From NCBI GenBank assembly GCA_036782775.1, contig DAIPYJ010000004.1, positions 1 to 64,000 on the forward strand: a stretch of 64,000 nt of DNA, read 5' to 3'. Both the position numbers and the translations under genes were made by a program. Below, piece after piece: positions 44,092-53,580 of this stretch. Positions within the stretch are counted from its first letter, which is position 1; each line of letters opens with the position of its first letter. Source of the DNA: CF-13 sp036782775 (GTDB taxonomy: Bacteria; Chloroflexota; Dormibacteria; CF-121). The notes below the pieces were generated by a model. The model was not told where the DNA came from. It saw nothing but the letters and a program-made list of their open reading frames with translations, and ran no database searches.

Positions 44092-45980
44092 GCGAGCTGC
44101 GATTCGTCGGCGTCGGGCGTGAGCACCTTCAACCGCGGCGCCACCGGCACCGGCTTGGGGGGCAGCGGTGCCTGGTACTCCTCGGCCTCGGTCAGCGGCC
44201 GTGTAATCGGCAACGCCAGGGTGAACGTACTGCCGGTGCCTGGGACGGACTCGACCTCGATGTCGCCGCCATGTTGCCGCGCGAGCTCGCGCGAAAGATA
44301 GAGGCCGAGTCCCGTGCCGCCGACATGGCTGGTCAGCGGGTTGTGCAGGCGCTCGAACCGGTTGAAGAGACGCGGCACGTCGTCGGCGGCGATCCCCACG
44401 CCCGCGTCGATCACGCTGACCGTCGCCGTGCCGTTCGCGCTCCCAACCACGCACTGGACCGAGCCGCCGTTGGGTGAGTATTTGACCGCGTTCTCCAGCA
44501 GGTTGGTGACGATGGTCAGCAGGCGCTCGCTATCGCCGAACACCGGAACCTCATCGGGTGGCGTCTCCAGTGTGATGTGATGGCCTGCCTCCGAGGTTGG
44601 CCGGACGACCTGGATGGCGGAGTTCGCGATTTCGCGCAGGTCGACGTGCTCACGCTTGAGCGCCAGTTTTCCTTCTTCGAGGCGCGCGGCGTCCAACATC
44701 TGGGCAACCAGGAGGTTCATCTCCAGCGTCTTTGCCTTGAGCACCTCGACGGCGCGCACGCCGGCTTCCTTCAGCTGGCCCAGGGCGCCTTGCTCGAGCA
44801 TCGACAGGTATCCATTGATCACGCCCAGCGGGCTGCGCAGCTCGTGCGAGGCCAGGTTGAGAAACTGCGATTTCATCTTGTCGAGTGCGTTGAGCCGCTC
44901 GGTGACTCGGGCGCGATCGAGGGCCGCGACGACGTTGACCGAATAGGCGCCAAGCTGGCCGACTTCTTCTGTTCCGAAAAACGGCGTGAAGGGGCCGGAG
45001 ATGACGACCATCGCTCCGACGCCCTGGTCAACTTGAAGCGGGATGACGATGGCATTGCCGCGTACGGAACCGGGCGTCGTCAGCAGCTGGGCCCGGCCCG
45101 TGCGGTCCACCCGGGCGCCCAGTTCCCGAGCCGTCTCGGCGCTCATGCCTTCAACCGCCAGCACCTGACCATCGGCGTCGACGATCGCCCCGCAGTCGGC
45201 GCCGACCAGGCGGAGCGCCCAGCCAACGGAGCGGCGGGCCAGCGTCGGCCGGTCCGGGCTGAAGAGGACGAGGTCATGGATCGCGTCGCGGAGCCGATCG
45301 ACCTCGGACTCGCGCCAGAGTCGCCGCACCCAGCGTGGAGGGGAGAAGCCGACGAGCAACAGCGGCAGCGAGATGATGGCAACGATCTCGAAGAGCCACA
45401 TCGCGGTCACGCTGTTCACCGCCGCTCCGCCAAAGCCGGCGATGAGCAGGATGAGCACGATCGCGGCATAGCCACCGCCGAGGGCACGGAGTCGGGCGCG
45501 TTGCACCGCCGGCTGTCGCCGAGAGGCAAGCCAGAAGCGGACAACCGGCTCGAGCACGCACGCCGACCAGACCAGGATGAGCGTGATGACAGCCACCGAC
45601 TGAATCGCCTTCGGGTGGGCGTCTGACCCGGAGGCCGGGTAGCCGACGGCAAAGTAGAAGCCGATTGACAGCAGGCAGGCGGCGGCCGCGCCGATGCGGA
45701 TCTCGCGGGAGAGCGGAATGAAGCTGTCCCGGAAGAGGAGCAGGGCGAAGCCGGAGATCATGAAGAGGACCAGGCTCAGGTCGGCGAGCGCAAGCCTGAC
45801 ACCACCGCTGGTCAGCAGGTTGATCTGTCCGAGGATGCTGGTCAGCCCCAACGTCCCCAGGGCCAGCGCCAGGTAGCCGCGGCTCCGCTCGCGGTGACGG
45901 AGCCAGTCGACGACCGTGTAGATGCCAAGCGCGAGGAAGCTGAGGCTGACAGCGACCTGCACGACGCGGAGCGCGGTCAT
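44088..45980 (-). CDS. Membrane-bound GAF-domain sensor histidine kinase
   Basis: 630 aa. About seven TM helices in residues 1-220 (e.g. VVQVAVSLSFLALGIYTVVD), a GAF-like region (GADCGAIVDADGQVLAVEGM), HisKA (FLNLASHELRSPLGVINGYL) and HATPase_c with the N box NLLENAVKYSPNGGSV, G1 DAGVGIAADDVPRLF and G2 GTGLGLYLSREL. The seven-TM sensor suggests detection of a membrane or extracellular signal. No response regulator is adjacent, so it is an orphan. TAAAGT lies 7 nt before its ATG. Confidence 0.92.
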   Translation of the reverse strand: MTALRVVQVAVSLSFLALGIYTVVDWLRHRERSRGYLALALGTLGLTSILGQINLLTSGGVRLALADLSLVLFMISGFALLLFRDSFIPLSREIRIGAAAACLLSIGFYFAVGYPASGSDAHPKAIQSVAVITLILVWSACVLEPVVRFWLASRRQPAVQRARLRALGGGYAAIVLILLIAGFGGAAVNSVTAMWLFEIVAIISLPLLLVGFSPPRWVRRLWRESEVDRLRDAIHDLVLFSPDRPTLARRSVGWALRLVGADCGAIVDADGQVLAVEGMSAETARELGARVDRTGRAQLLTTPGSVRGNAIVIPLQVDQGVGAMVVISGPFTPFFGTEEVGQLGAYSVNVVAALDRARVTERLNALDKMKSQFLNLASHELRSPLGVINGYLSMLEQGALGQLKEAGVRAVEVLKAKTLEMNLLVAQMLDAARLEEGKLALKREHVDLREIANSAIQVVRPTSEAGHHITLETPPDEVPVFGDSERLLTIVTNLLENAVKYSPNGGSVQCVVGSANGTATVSVIDAGVGIAADDVPRLFNRFERLHNPLTSHVGGTGLGLYLSRELARQHGGDIEVESVPGTGSTFTLALPITRPLTEAEEYQAPLPPKPVPVAPRLKVLTPDADESQLA

Positions 45981-46138
45981 CGTGACAACTTTACCGCCAC
46001 AGACTCAGCAAAAACGACACTTGCGAAGAGGGGTTGTTCTGCACGCTCTCGGTATCACGTTTAGCGTACCCGGTGTCGGACTCAATCGCTATCATTCGTC
46101 CGGGCGGACGGCTGACCACGAAGGCCGAGGAGGTGAAG

Positions 46139-47251
46139 GTGCCGGGCGATCCGCTGCGTATCGCGGTCGTCGCGCCGCCCTGGTATCCGCTCCCGCCGAG
46201 AGGGTATGGCGGCACGGAGCTCGTCGTCCACCTGCTGCATTCGGAGCTGCGCCGGATGGGGCATGACGTTACCGTCTTTGGCGCCGAGGGCTCGGCGCCA
46301 GGCGTCACCGGCCTGGCCGACGGGGATTGGAGCCGCGATCTGGGCGGACCGGACCAGGCGGCGCGGCTCTCCACCTATCTGGCCCGCGTCTATGCCGCCC
46401 TGGAAGGCGAGCGCTACGACGTGCTCCACGATCATTCGGGATTCGAGGGCACGCTCCTCGCGCTGCACTCGGGGGTCGCGCCGGTGGTCGTGCACACGAT
46501 TCATGGAGAGCTGCGCGACCCGCTATGCGCCTACTACACAGAGGTCATGGACCGGGTGCGGATCTGTGCCATCAGCCTGAGCCAGGCGGCGAGCGCTCCC
46601 GGGCTGCGGCTGGCGGGCATCGTCCACAACGCCGTCGAGATCCCAGCCGCTCGCCCAGCGCCGACGCACGAGCGTTACCTGGTCGAGGTGGCGCGAATCA
46701 CGGCGGACAAGGGGCAGCACCTCGCCATCCGCCTGGCGCGGCAGCTGGGGCGCAAGCTGATCCTGGCCGGCAAAGTGGAACGAAGCGGGGAAGGCGAGCG
46801 CTACTTCGAAGAGGAAGTCGAGCCGCACCTGGGCCCGGCGGTCGAGTACTACCCGAACGTAGCTGGCGCCCAGAAGACGCGGCTCATCTCCCGCGCGGCG
46901 GCCGGCATCTTCCCCTTGCAGTGGTCGGAGCCCTTTGGCCTGGCCATGGTCGAGTGCATGGTTTGGGGAACGCCGGTGCTCGCGTTGCGCACCGGCTCGA
47001 CGCCTGAGCTGATCGAGCATGGGGTGACGGGATTCCTCGCCGAAGACATCGATGGGCTGATCGAGGCGGCGAAGCACCTGGATCAGATCGACCGGGCGCG
47101 TTGCGCCGAGGTTGCCCGCGAGCGTTTTGGTCCGAGAAACATGGCGGAGCGGTATCTCGCCGTCTACCGCGAGGGATCGGTCCCCGTCGAATCGTTTACG
47201 ACGGCGGCGGTTCCCGAGGTCAGCCGGCCGCGAGCTGGTACGACGCGGTAG
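46139..47251 (+). CDS. GT4-family glycosyltransferase
   Basis: 370 aa from the GTG at 46139, supported by GAGGAGG 5 nt upstream; the longer frame to 46034 has no conserved content. Core motifs: PPWYPLPPRGYGGTELVVHL in the N-domain, VARITADKGQHLAIRLARQL, and the C-terminal WSEPFGLAMVECMVWGTPVL with the conserved Glu pair. It resembles glycosyltransferases that glucosylate small molecules or polysaccharides. It ends 32 bp into the convergent capA-like gene. Confidence 0.87.
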   Translation: MPGDPLRIAVVAPPWYPLPPRGYGGTELVVHLLHSELRRMGHDVTVFGAEGSAPGVTGLADGDWSRDLGGPDQAARLSTYLARVYAALEGERYDVLHDHSGFEGTLLALHSGVAPVVVHTIHGELRDPLCAYYTEVMDRVRICAISLSQAASAPGLRLAGIVHNAVEIPAARPAPTHERYLVEVARITADKGQHLAIRLARQLGRKLILAGKVERSGEGERYFEEEVEPHLGPAVEYYPNVAGAQKTRLISRAAAGIFPLQWSEPFGLAMVECMVWGTPVLALRTGSTPELIEHGVTGFLAEDIDGLIEAAKHLDQIDRARCAEVARERFGPRNMAERYLAVYREGSVPVESFTTAAVPEVSRPRAGTTR

Positions 47252-48314
47252 TCATGCGATCGAGGATGGCCTTGCCTTCACCAGAGGTGGGATCGAGCCA
47301 GCGCGGCTGCGCGTAGTTGTCGATCACGAGCGGGCGATAGTCGACGCGGATCAGCTGGGTGCCATAGAAGGTGTAGCGGCCGACCACGCCTTCCCGGGTT
47401 TCCTGGGACCACATCTGGTCGAAGATGAAGTTTCCGTGGGCGTAGGTGATGAGCTTGCCCTTGTAGATCTCGACCGGCTGCACCCAGTGAGGATGGTTGC
47501 CGATCACCAGGTCGGCGCCGTCGTCGATCGCGAGATGGCCTAGGTCCCGCGGGTTGTCGGGGGCGATGCCCGCGGCCGATTGCGGCATCAGCTCGTACTC
47601 CTTACCCCAGTGGAATTGGACGACGACAACGTCTGCCTGCGGCCGCACCAGGTCGATCTCGCGCTTCATCTCTGCGCGGTCGACGCGCGCACCGACCCCA
47701 TTGAAGCCGAGGAAGGCAAACTTGACGCCGCGAATGTCGCGGATCTCATAGGTGCCGAGTCCTGAAACGCCGATGCCGTGCTTGGCGAGCAGGATCTGGG
47801 TTTCGCTGGTGCCGGCTGGACCGTAATTGGTGAGGTGGTTGTTCGCCAGGTTGGCGACGTTGACCCCGGCATAGTCGAGGCCGGCGATCGAGCGCGCATC
47901 GCCGCAGAATTTGAAGCCGGTGCGAACCACCGGGCAAGTCTTGAGCAGCGGGGACTCGAGATTGATGAAGAGCAGGTCGCCGCTCTTCAGGTAGTCGGCG
48001 GTCTGCCGCCAGGGATAGACGAAGTCGTGATGGAGCAGGACTTCATAGTTGACGTCACGCGCCGGAATCACGTCGCCGGTCGCGACGATGACCCGCAGTT
48101 TCGAGGGGTCGTAGTGGGAAAGGTCCGGCTTGATGTCGCCGAAGATGCTGGTCAGGCTGAGGGGTGGCGCCGGGGTGGGACTCGATGTTGGGGCATGGGA
48201 GGGGGTCGCCGCCAGGACGGCAATCGGACTGGCGCCGGTCGGACCACTGGTCGGCGCCGAGCAGGCGGCCACGACCGGGAGCAGTATCAGCAGAACGGCG
48301 AGCGACCGCTTCAA
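47220..48314 (-). CDS. CapA-family lipoprotein (poly-gamma-glutamate capsule protein-like)
   Basis: 364 aa. The signal peptide ends at the lipobox VVAAC, so the protein is lipid-anchored outside the membrane. The PGA_cap metallophosphatase-like fold shows VIVATGDVIPARDV, FINLESPLLKT, NVANLANNHLTNYG and GNHPHWVQPVEIYKGKLI, i.e. the usual Asp/His/Asn metal ligands. TTG start preceded by TATCCT 8 nt upstream. No capB or capC genes are adjacent, so a role in capsule or in another surface polymer is uncertain. Confidence 0.88.
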   Translation of the reverse strand: MKRSLAVLLILLPVVAACSAPTSGPTGASPIAVLAATPSHAPTSSPTPAPPLSLTSIFGDIKPDLSHYDPSKLRVIVATGDVIPARDVNYEVLLHHDFVYPWRQTADYLKSGDLLFINLESPLLKTCPVVRTGFKFCGDARSIAGLDYAGVNVANLANNHLTNYGPAGTSETQILLAKHGIGVSGLGTYEIRDIRGVKFAFLGFNGVGARVDRAEMKREIDLVRPQADVVVVQFHWGKEYELMPQSAAGIAPDNPRDLGHLAIDDGADLVIGNHPHWVQPVEIYKGKLITYAHGNFIFDQMWSQETREGVVGRYTFYGTQLIRVDYRPLVIDNYAQPRWLDPTSGEGKAILDRMTTASYQLAAG

Positions 48315-48506
48315 GCGCCGGTAGGATACACCAGCTCAAATTCGAAAACCAGCGGGTTAGCAGGGCTGTTGTGACAACTCGGAGTAGTACCTTGCGCCGC
48401 AAGGACGCTTGTTTCTATCTTCTTCCGGATCCCCGTTTTTACCGTGAGCTACCTCGCGATCAGGTTGCGCTCAGGGCATCGCCCTATGCAGGCAGCGGTC
48501 TCGCGG
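48315..48506. other. Intergenic region
   Basis: About 190 bp between the CapA-like gene and the small secreted gene, both on the minus strand. It holds the TATCCT element (48323-48328) just before the capA-like TTG. I see no other convincing gene, hairpin terminator or repeat. Confidence 0.4.
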
Positions 48507-49028
48507 TTAGTGGCTGGCGCCGGTCTGATGATTTTTTGCCTGGCTGCTCGAGCCGGCACCGGTCTGCTTGGAGGCACCGGCTTGCGATAGGTCCTGCGTC
48601 AGCTGACCCTGTGCTGCCGCGACGAGCTGGTCCATTGCGGCGATCGCGGTCGGCGCCGAGGGACGGACGGTCGCAAGGGCGCTGTGCTCTGTCTCATCGA
48701 GGGCTGACTCCTGGTCATCGATGTACTGGTTGAAGGCGGGATGGGCGCTGCGGTTCAGAGCCGACGCCTGCTGCCGAAGGCGCTCGAGCGCGACATGGTC
48801 GCGCTGGTAGGCGTCGCGAATCGCGGCGCTCGGGTCGAAGGTGCCAGTCGCGGTTTCGCCGATGTGCGCCGCGGCCGTCTGCAGTGTCGTCGGCAGGCTG
48901 CTGGCCGAGGTCAGCGTGATTGGAGCGATTGGCCGTTGCGGCGACTGGGCGGCGTGGGCGGCGATGCCGCTGCTCAGTGCCATGGCAATGACGACCGCCA
49001 GCAGCCGGTTCGTCATCGTGCTGACCAT
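48507..49028 (-). CDS. Small secreted protein of unknown function
   Basis: 173 aa. Signal peptide LLAVVIAMALSSGIAAHA followed by a Ser/Thr-rich spacer and two helices rich in charged residues (DAYQRDHVALERLRQQASAL; DQESALDETEHSALA). The C-terminus is low-complexity (GASKQTGAGSSSQAKNH). I do not recognise it. An internal ATG 4 codons in (MTNRLLAV) is an equally good start. It may be a cell-wall-associated helical protein. Confidence 0.6.
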   Translation of the reverse strand: MVSTMTNRLLAVVIAMALSSGIAAHAAQSPQRPIAPITLTSASSLPTTLQTAAAHIGETATGTFDPSAAIRDAYQRDHVALERLRQQASALNRSAHPAFNQYIDDQESALDETEHSALATVRPSAPTAIAAMDQLVAAAQGQLTQDLSQAGASKQTGAGSSSQAKNHQTGASH

Positions 49029-49206
49029 CTCGATTTCGCCTCGATTCCCAGCCTAGCCACCGCTGACGATCGCAACATTGCGGCGAAGCTAACGTCACGC
49101 TTCGCCAGCGCCTCGTGGCGCGGCTTCAACGCTCGGGCACAACCAATTCACACCAAGCTACGGCGGGCGGCGTATTTGTCTGGTTCTGGCGACCGTACGC
49201 TCGGGG

Positions 49207-49665
49207 CTAGCCGATGCGTGGCTCCCACGGGTCGGTGCTGAGCACGATCGTGACCGGCCCATCGTTGCTGATCCGGACCAGCATCTGGGCCCCGAACGAG
49301 CCGGTCTCAACATGAAGCCCGCTGGCGCGCAGACGCTCGAGGAATCGCTCCAGCATCGGACGACCGAGCTCCGGGCGCGCCGCCTGGAGAAAACTCGGCC
49401 GGTTCTGCCCACGCGCGTCGGCGAAGAGTGTGAACTGGGAGATGACCAGGAAGTCGGCCTTGACGTCGAGCGCGCTCAGGTTGAACTTGCCGGCGGCGTC
49501 GCTGAAGACGCGCAGCTTGAGGATCTTGTCGGCTAGATAATCGGCGTCGCGCTCATGGTCGGATTGGGCGACACCGAGAAGGATGCAGTAGCCGGCGCCG
49601 ATCCGGCGCTCGCCACCGTCCCAGTTGACCGAGGCTTCGGTGACGCGTTGAATGACGGCGCGCAT
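49207..49665 (-). CDS. dtd: D-aminoacyl-tRNA deacylase
   Basis: 152 aa, normal length. It removes D-amino acids (and glycine) from mischarged tRNA. N-terminus MRAVIQRVTEASV and active-site motifs LVISQFTLFADARGQNRPSF and NDGPVTIVLST (the cis Gly-Pro motif) are clear. It lies downstream of the hydrolase gene with a 7-bp gap in a minus-strand run from the alpha-galactosidase. Confidence 0.95.
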   Translation of the reverse strand: MRAVIQRVTEASVNWDGGERRIGAGYCILLGVAQSDHERDADYLADKILKLRVFSDAAGKFNLSALDVKADFLVISQFTLFADARGQNRPSFLQAARPELGRPMLERFLERLRASGLHVETGSFGAQMLVRISNDGPVTIVLSTDPWEPRIG

Positions 49666-49672
49666 CAGCGGC

Positions 49673-50536
49673 TCAAGGCGGGGGATTCCAGCCGCTCAAC
49701 TGGGCATCGGTTTCACCGGTGAGCCAGCTCTCGATGTCCGCAAAGACGCGTTCACGGTCGAGCTCGTTGAAGATCTCGTGATACATGCCGGGATAGAGGC
49801 AGAAGGCCCGCTCCGGCGCCGTGGCGCGCCGAAAGAACTGCTGGCTGCCGGCGGGGTCGACGATGCGGTCGTCGCGGCCATGCAGGAGCAAGAATGGAAC
49901 CTGAAGCTCCGGAGCCCGGCGGATCAGCGACTCGCCCTGCGCGACGGTGGCGGCATACATGCCGGCGGTGATGCGGTTGTGGACCAGCGGATCGGCGCGA
50001 TAGGCATCAACGATGGCCACGTCATGGCTGAGGTCGCTGGCATCGATCTCGTTCGACAGGCTCAGTCGAGGCGCGACTTTCGGCAGGAATCCTGCCGCGG
50101 CCCTCTTCCAGCCTGGCACCGCGACCCGCAGTCGCAACGCCGGCGCGGAGAAGATTGCGCGGTCGAGGTTCGCGCCGCGATCCAGGGCATAGGCGATGGC
50201 GAGCAGCCCGCCCAGTGAGTGGCCGACCAGCACGACCGGCCGCCCGCTTTCGGCGGCGGCGCGCTGGACCACAGCATCGATATCGTCGAGCAAGCTCGGC
50301 AGGCTGTCGGCGTGGCCGCGCTGGCCGCCGCTCTTGCCGTGGCCGCGGTGGTCCATTGCGTAGAGGGTGGCGCCCAGTGGGCTGAACCAATCGGCAAATC
50401 CCGCATACCGTCCCCCGTGCTCGCCGTGCCCATGAACGATGACGAAGGTCCAGCGACGTTCGACGCCCGGATCATCCCATCGGCGAACAAACAGGTCCAC
50501 GCCGTCGCGCGCCAGCGTGAAACTCGTCTCGTTCAC
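49673..50536 (-). CDS. Alpha/beta hydrolase, monoacylglycerol-lipase-like
   Basis: 287 aa from the GTG at 50536, which overlaps the upstream gene stop as GTGA. Serine hydrolase with HGHGEHGGRYAGFADWF (oxyanion region), nucleophile Ser in VLVGHSLGGLLAIAYA, Asp in LLHGRDDRIVDPAGS and His in YPGMYHEIFNELD. This matches the monoglyceride lipase / lysophospholipase group. The substrate is inferred from similarity only. Confidence 0.88.
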   Translation of the reverse strand: MNETSFTLARDGVDLFVRRWDDPGVERRWTFVIVHGHGEHGGRYAGFADWFSPLGATLYAMDHRGHGKSGGQRGHADSLPSLLDDIDAVVQRAAAESGRPVVLVGHSLGGLLAIAYALDRGANLDRAIFSAPALRLRVAVPGWKRAAAGFLPKVAPRLSLSNEIDASDLSHDVAIVDAYRADPLVHNRITAGMYAATVAQGESLIRRAPELQVPFLLLHGRDDRIVDPAGSQQFFRRATAPERAFCLYPGMYHEIFNELDRERVFADIESWLTGETDAQLSGWNPPP

Positions 50537-51129
50537 GGGTTCAGGCGGCGGAATCCCCGATAGATGCGCAGCGCCTCCGCCTCGGCCTCGAGGAAGGAGG
50601 GCGCAAAGTCGCGGATGCCTTTGAGGCTGAAACCCCACATCCCCGGCTTGTCGCGGCGGAAGTAGGCGTTCGGCCGATAGGTGGGTGGATAAAACGTGAT
50701 CGGCTCGCCTTCCATCTTCTTGATCACCGGCCGGGCGGCGAGGACGTCTTCGATGGGCGAGCCCGAGGGCAGCCGTCCCTGGCGGATCTCGAGGCGGCGA
50801 AGCTTGGCGATCGGATTCTCCTCGTCGAGCAGCGTGGCGCGCGCGTGGAAGCGTTGCGCCGCGTCGTTGAGGAAATAAAGGGTCGCGATCGCATCCGTCT
50901 CGTCGCCGAGCATGCGCAGGAAGCCAGCGGCGGAAAGGGTTGGACCTTCTTCGTTGCGGGCGTGCCGGAAATATTCCATCGCGAACAGGTCCTTGGTGTG
51001 CTCGGTGGCCAGCCAGAAGGCGTCGCCACGCCAGCCGCGCGCCCGGGAGAACGCGCGGGCGTCGCGCTCCAGTTCGGCCAGCCGGGCAGGCTCGACTTCG
51101 AAAAGGCGGTAAAAGAGGACGCGCCGCAT
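50533..51129 (-). CDS. Conserved-looking protein of unknown function
   Basis: 198 aa, soluble, no recognised motif. Charged N-terminus MRRVLFYRLFEVEPARLAEL, then a globular region with TEHTKDLFAMEYFRHARNEE and GEPITFYPPTYRPNAYFRRD. Codon pattern and tight placement (15 bp after the GH36 gene, 4-bp overlap with the hydrolase) show it is real. Context suggests a sugar- or lipid-linked job, but nothing specific. Confidence 0.7.
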   Translation of the reverse strand: MRRVLFYRLFEVEPARLAELERDARAFSRARGWRGDAFWLATEHTKDLFAMEYFRHARNEEGPTLSAAGFLRMLGDETDAIATLYFLNDAAQRFHARATLLDEENPIAKLRRLEIRQGRLPSGSPIEDVLAARPVIKKMEGEPITFYPPTYRPNAYFRRDKPGMWGFSLKGIRDFAPSFLEAEAEALRIYRGFRRLNP

Positions 51130-51144
51130 GATTGAGAGAGAAAG

Positions 51145-53244
51145 TCAGCGCCGCGGAGGCGCGGCGGCCGGCTCCATTTTAAGTAGTCGGACGCTATGCG
51201 GCGGCAGCATGAGGCGAATGGAATCCGTCTTGACGCCCAGGCTTCGGCCACCTCGCCGGCTCGACCAGAGGTCCTTGATGGCGAAGCTGCCCCCCGAACC
51301 GATCGCCTCGCTGAAAAGCAGGCGATAGGGCCGCTCGCTGTCGCCCCAGTTGTAGACGGCGACGATGGCCCCGCCCTCAGGCTCCGGCCGCACCCAGAGG
51401 GGTGGGAGCTCGGCGGGCGAGGAAAACCAGTGGTCCTGCGCCTCGCGTTCCGGAGCGCTGAAGAGATGAACCGGCTCGGCCGCGGGACCACCGACCAGCC
51501 CCAGGACGTTGGCGTTCCGCAGCAACGTCAACCGTTCGGCCGGCAGCGTCTCGAGGTTGTCACTCAGCATGTAGACACCCCCCGAGAGGGCGGCGACCGT
51601 GATCATCACCTGGACCTCGTCGACGGTGAGTTGCGGCGAGGCGGCCATCACGACGTCGGCATCGACCGCGAAGAGAGTCCGGTCGAAGTAGAGCCGGGCC
51701 GCCTGATTGCGTGCCATCGAGAGGATGAGCGGGAAGCCGAGATAGGGTGGGCCGGCCTTGTCCTCGTGCAGCGTCGGGGCGCCGACGTCGCCACCGATGC
51801 GGGCGCCGTGCACCAGCCCGACGACCGGCATCAGCGGGGCCCCACAGGCGAGGATGAACGATCGTGCCGGCTTGCCCGGCGGATTGATGGCGTCGGCAAT
51901 GTGCTTGAGGCCGAGCCTAAGCGCCTGCGTCCCCGTGACACCGGGATCGTGGCGGCCGGCTTCGTAGGCGGCGCCGTAGAGAAAGTCGAGCTTGAAATAG
52001 GTAAAACCGTCGCGCCGAAGACTGGTGAATAGGTCGCGCAGGAAGCGCTGAACCTCCGGATGGGTGGCGTCGAGCAGGTGATAGGCCTTGCTCAGGCGCG
52101 GGTCGACCAGCGGCGAGCCGTCCTTCGCCTTGAGCAGCCAGTCCCGATGGTCCGACGCCAGGGTGGTCTCGGCCGCGACATGAAAGGGCGCCAGCCAGAT
52201 GCCCGCCTCGAATCGGTGGCGGTGGATCTTCCCCGTGAGCGCCCGCAGCCCATGACCGAAGACCTCGTTGACCGTCCAGTTGCCCCACTGCTGCCAGCGC
52301 GGCATCCAGCCGTCGTCGAGCTGGATAACGGGCCGGTAGGAACCCGTCGTGCTTCGTGCCAGCTCGGGAATCCGCTTCGCGAGGAAGGCGGCGTGGCGGC
52401 CGATGTCCTCCTCGGTGACCGCCAGGCCGAGGTGATACCAGCTGCACCAGCCGCGCGGCACCGTCTCGAAGGTCGCAGCAGCGGCGGCGTTCCCGGCGGC
52501 GGCGAGCGCGCGTCGCAGCGCAGCGGTACCGTCATCGCCGTAAAGCAGCAGCAGCGGATCTGACACCAGGCCATCGCCCGGCGGGACGGACAGTTGCAGC
52601 TCTTCGGGCAGGCCGCTGCGTTGCTCGGGCTGCGAGAGCGGTGAGCCGTGCTGCTCAGCGACAAAAGTGCGGATCTCCGTCGGCAGCCCGTCGCCAAGGT
52701 GCTCGTCGCGGTGGTAGTGCCAGCGGAAGACGGTGGCGAAGCGGCTGGCCTTGAGCACCTGGGCCACGAACATCGCGCGCTCCTCGCAGATGGCGGCGGT
52801 CCACCAGGAGGTGGCCGGCGGTCGATCGCCACCTTCCTTGATGGCTTCGTCGAGGGGATGGATACCGGCGTAGTCCCACGACTGATAGCCATTGATGAGG
52901 ACGCTGGCTCGCCAGGGCTCGGTCCCGACGCAAAGCGCGGCGTCACCGCCCTCGACCATTAAGGGACGCCAGCCATTGAAGGTCACCGGGTCGGAGCTGG
53001 CATTGGTCAACTCGCACTCGATGACCACGCCGCCTTCATGCGGGATCAGCCGCGCCACCGCTGCCGCCGAGCCGGCCGCCCACTGCAGCGCCAGGGGATC
53101 CTGATGAGCTCGAGGTGCCTGCGTGCTGACAAACCACTGGCCGTTGAGCTTCACGGCACAGGCCGCGTTGCAGACCAGGGGCTGGTCGCCGGCCCGAAGG
53201 CTGAAGGTGCCGGCCGCCTGATCGGCCGTGGGCGTCAGTTCCAG
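51145..53244 (-). CDS. GH36-family alpha-galactosidase-like glycoside hydrolase, possible CTG start
   Basis: About 669 aa from the GTG at 53154, or about 699 aa from a CTG at 53244. The catalytic TIM barrel shows RGWCSWYHLGLAV, VIQLDDGWMPRWQQWGNW and the nucleophile Asp in YFKLDFLYG (about residue 390 from GTG). It should release alpha-galactose from oligosaccharides, probably in the cytoplasm since no signal peptide exists. In-frame residues upstream of GTG (ELTPTADQAAGTFSLRAG) look like the first beta-strand of the N-terminal sandwich, but no ATG, GTG or TTG precedes them; CTG at 53244 is the best candidate. Confidence 0.85.
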   Translation of the reverse strand: MELTPTADQAAGTFSLRAGDQPLVCNAACAVKLNGQWFVSTQAPRAHQDPLALQWAAGSAAAVARLIPHEGGVVIECELTNASSDPVTFNGWRPLMVEGGDAALCVGTEPWRASVLINGYQSWDYAGIHPLDEAIKEGGDRPPATSWWTAAICEERAMFVAQVLKASRFATVFRWHYHRDEHLGDGLPTEIRTFVAEQHGSPLSQPEQRSGLPEELQLSVPPGDGLVSDPLLLLYGDDGTAALRRALAAAGNAAAAATFETVPRGWCSWYHLGLAVTEEDIGRHAAFLAKRIPELARSTTGSYRPVIQLDDGWMPRWQQWGNWTVNEVFGHGLRALTGKIHRHRFEAGIWLAPFHVAAETTLASDHRDWLLKAKDGSPLVDPRLSKAYHLLDATHPEVQRFLRDLFTSLRRDGFTYFKLDFLYGAAYEAGRHDPGVTGTQALRLGLKHIADAINPPGKPARSFILACGAPLMPVVGLVHGARIGGDVGAPTLHEDKAGPPYLGFPLILSMARNQAARLYFDRTLFAVDADVVMAASPQLTVDEVQVMITVAALSGGVYMLSDNLETLPAERLTLLRNANVLGLVGGPAAEPVHLFSAPEREAQDHWFSSPAELPPLWVRPEPEGGAIVAVYNWGDSERPYRLLFSEAIGSGGSFAIKDLWSSRRGGRSLGVKTDSIRLMLPPHSVRLLKMEPAAAPPRR

Positions 53245-53251
53245 ATCGGCG

Positions 53252-53407
53252 TCAGTCTAGCGTCAGGTTCGGCGCCCGCTGGCGGCGGACGCGGCCGAAC
53301 GGCTTGCGACCCTCGAGCGATTGGATGAAGAGGTAGATATGGCGCGCCGCCTGGGTGTCGAGGCCGCCCAGCCAGATGGGATGCATCTTGAGCTTGGCGG
53401 CCAGCAA
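53252..53407 (-). pseudogene. Truncated coding remnant, family unknown
   Basis: A frame ending in TGA at 53254-53252 reads like real protein: KLKMHPIWLGGLDTQAARHI then YLFIQSLEGRKPFGRV. It is open back to about 53,518 but has no ATG or GTG; the first TTG is at 53407. It appears to be the 3' end of a gene whose 5' part is lost at the junction with the Tad cluster. I do not recognise the family. Confidence 0.4.
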
Positions 53408-53580
53408 GTCGCGAATCTCGCGGGCCTCGTCGTTGCGACGATCGGTGAGGTCCTGCAGCGTCTTTCCCCTTTGCGCTCCCCAGGCGCAGCCAGCCGCTTG
53501 TTCAACGACCGGTGACGGTCAGGCCAATTCAGGGGTCAATTATTAGCGGTCAGACGGTAAAAATCAATAAGCGCCCGAGA
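53408..53580. other. Junction region between GH36 operon and Tad/T4SS cluster
   Basis: The stretch 53,520-53,580 is notably AT-richer than its surroundings. It carries three loosely repeated TCAAT units (in GGGTCAATTATTAGCGGTCA, AAATCAATAAGCGCC and GATCAATGACCCC). Such spaced short repeats resemble the end of an IS21-like element, but no inverted partner or transposase is visible, so this is only a suggestion. No gene is supported here apart from the remnant noted above. Confidence 0.3.

Noticed and set aside
44577..45626. Long plus-strand frame inside the histidine kinase
   Set aside because: Low-complexity, charged translation with no domain; the opposite strand has HisKA and HATPase motifs.
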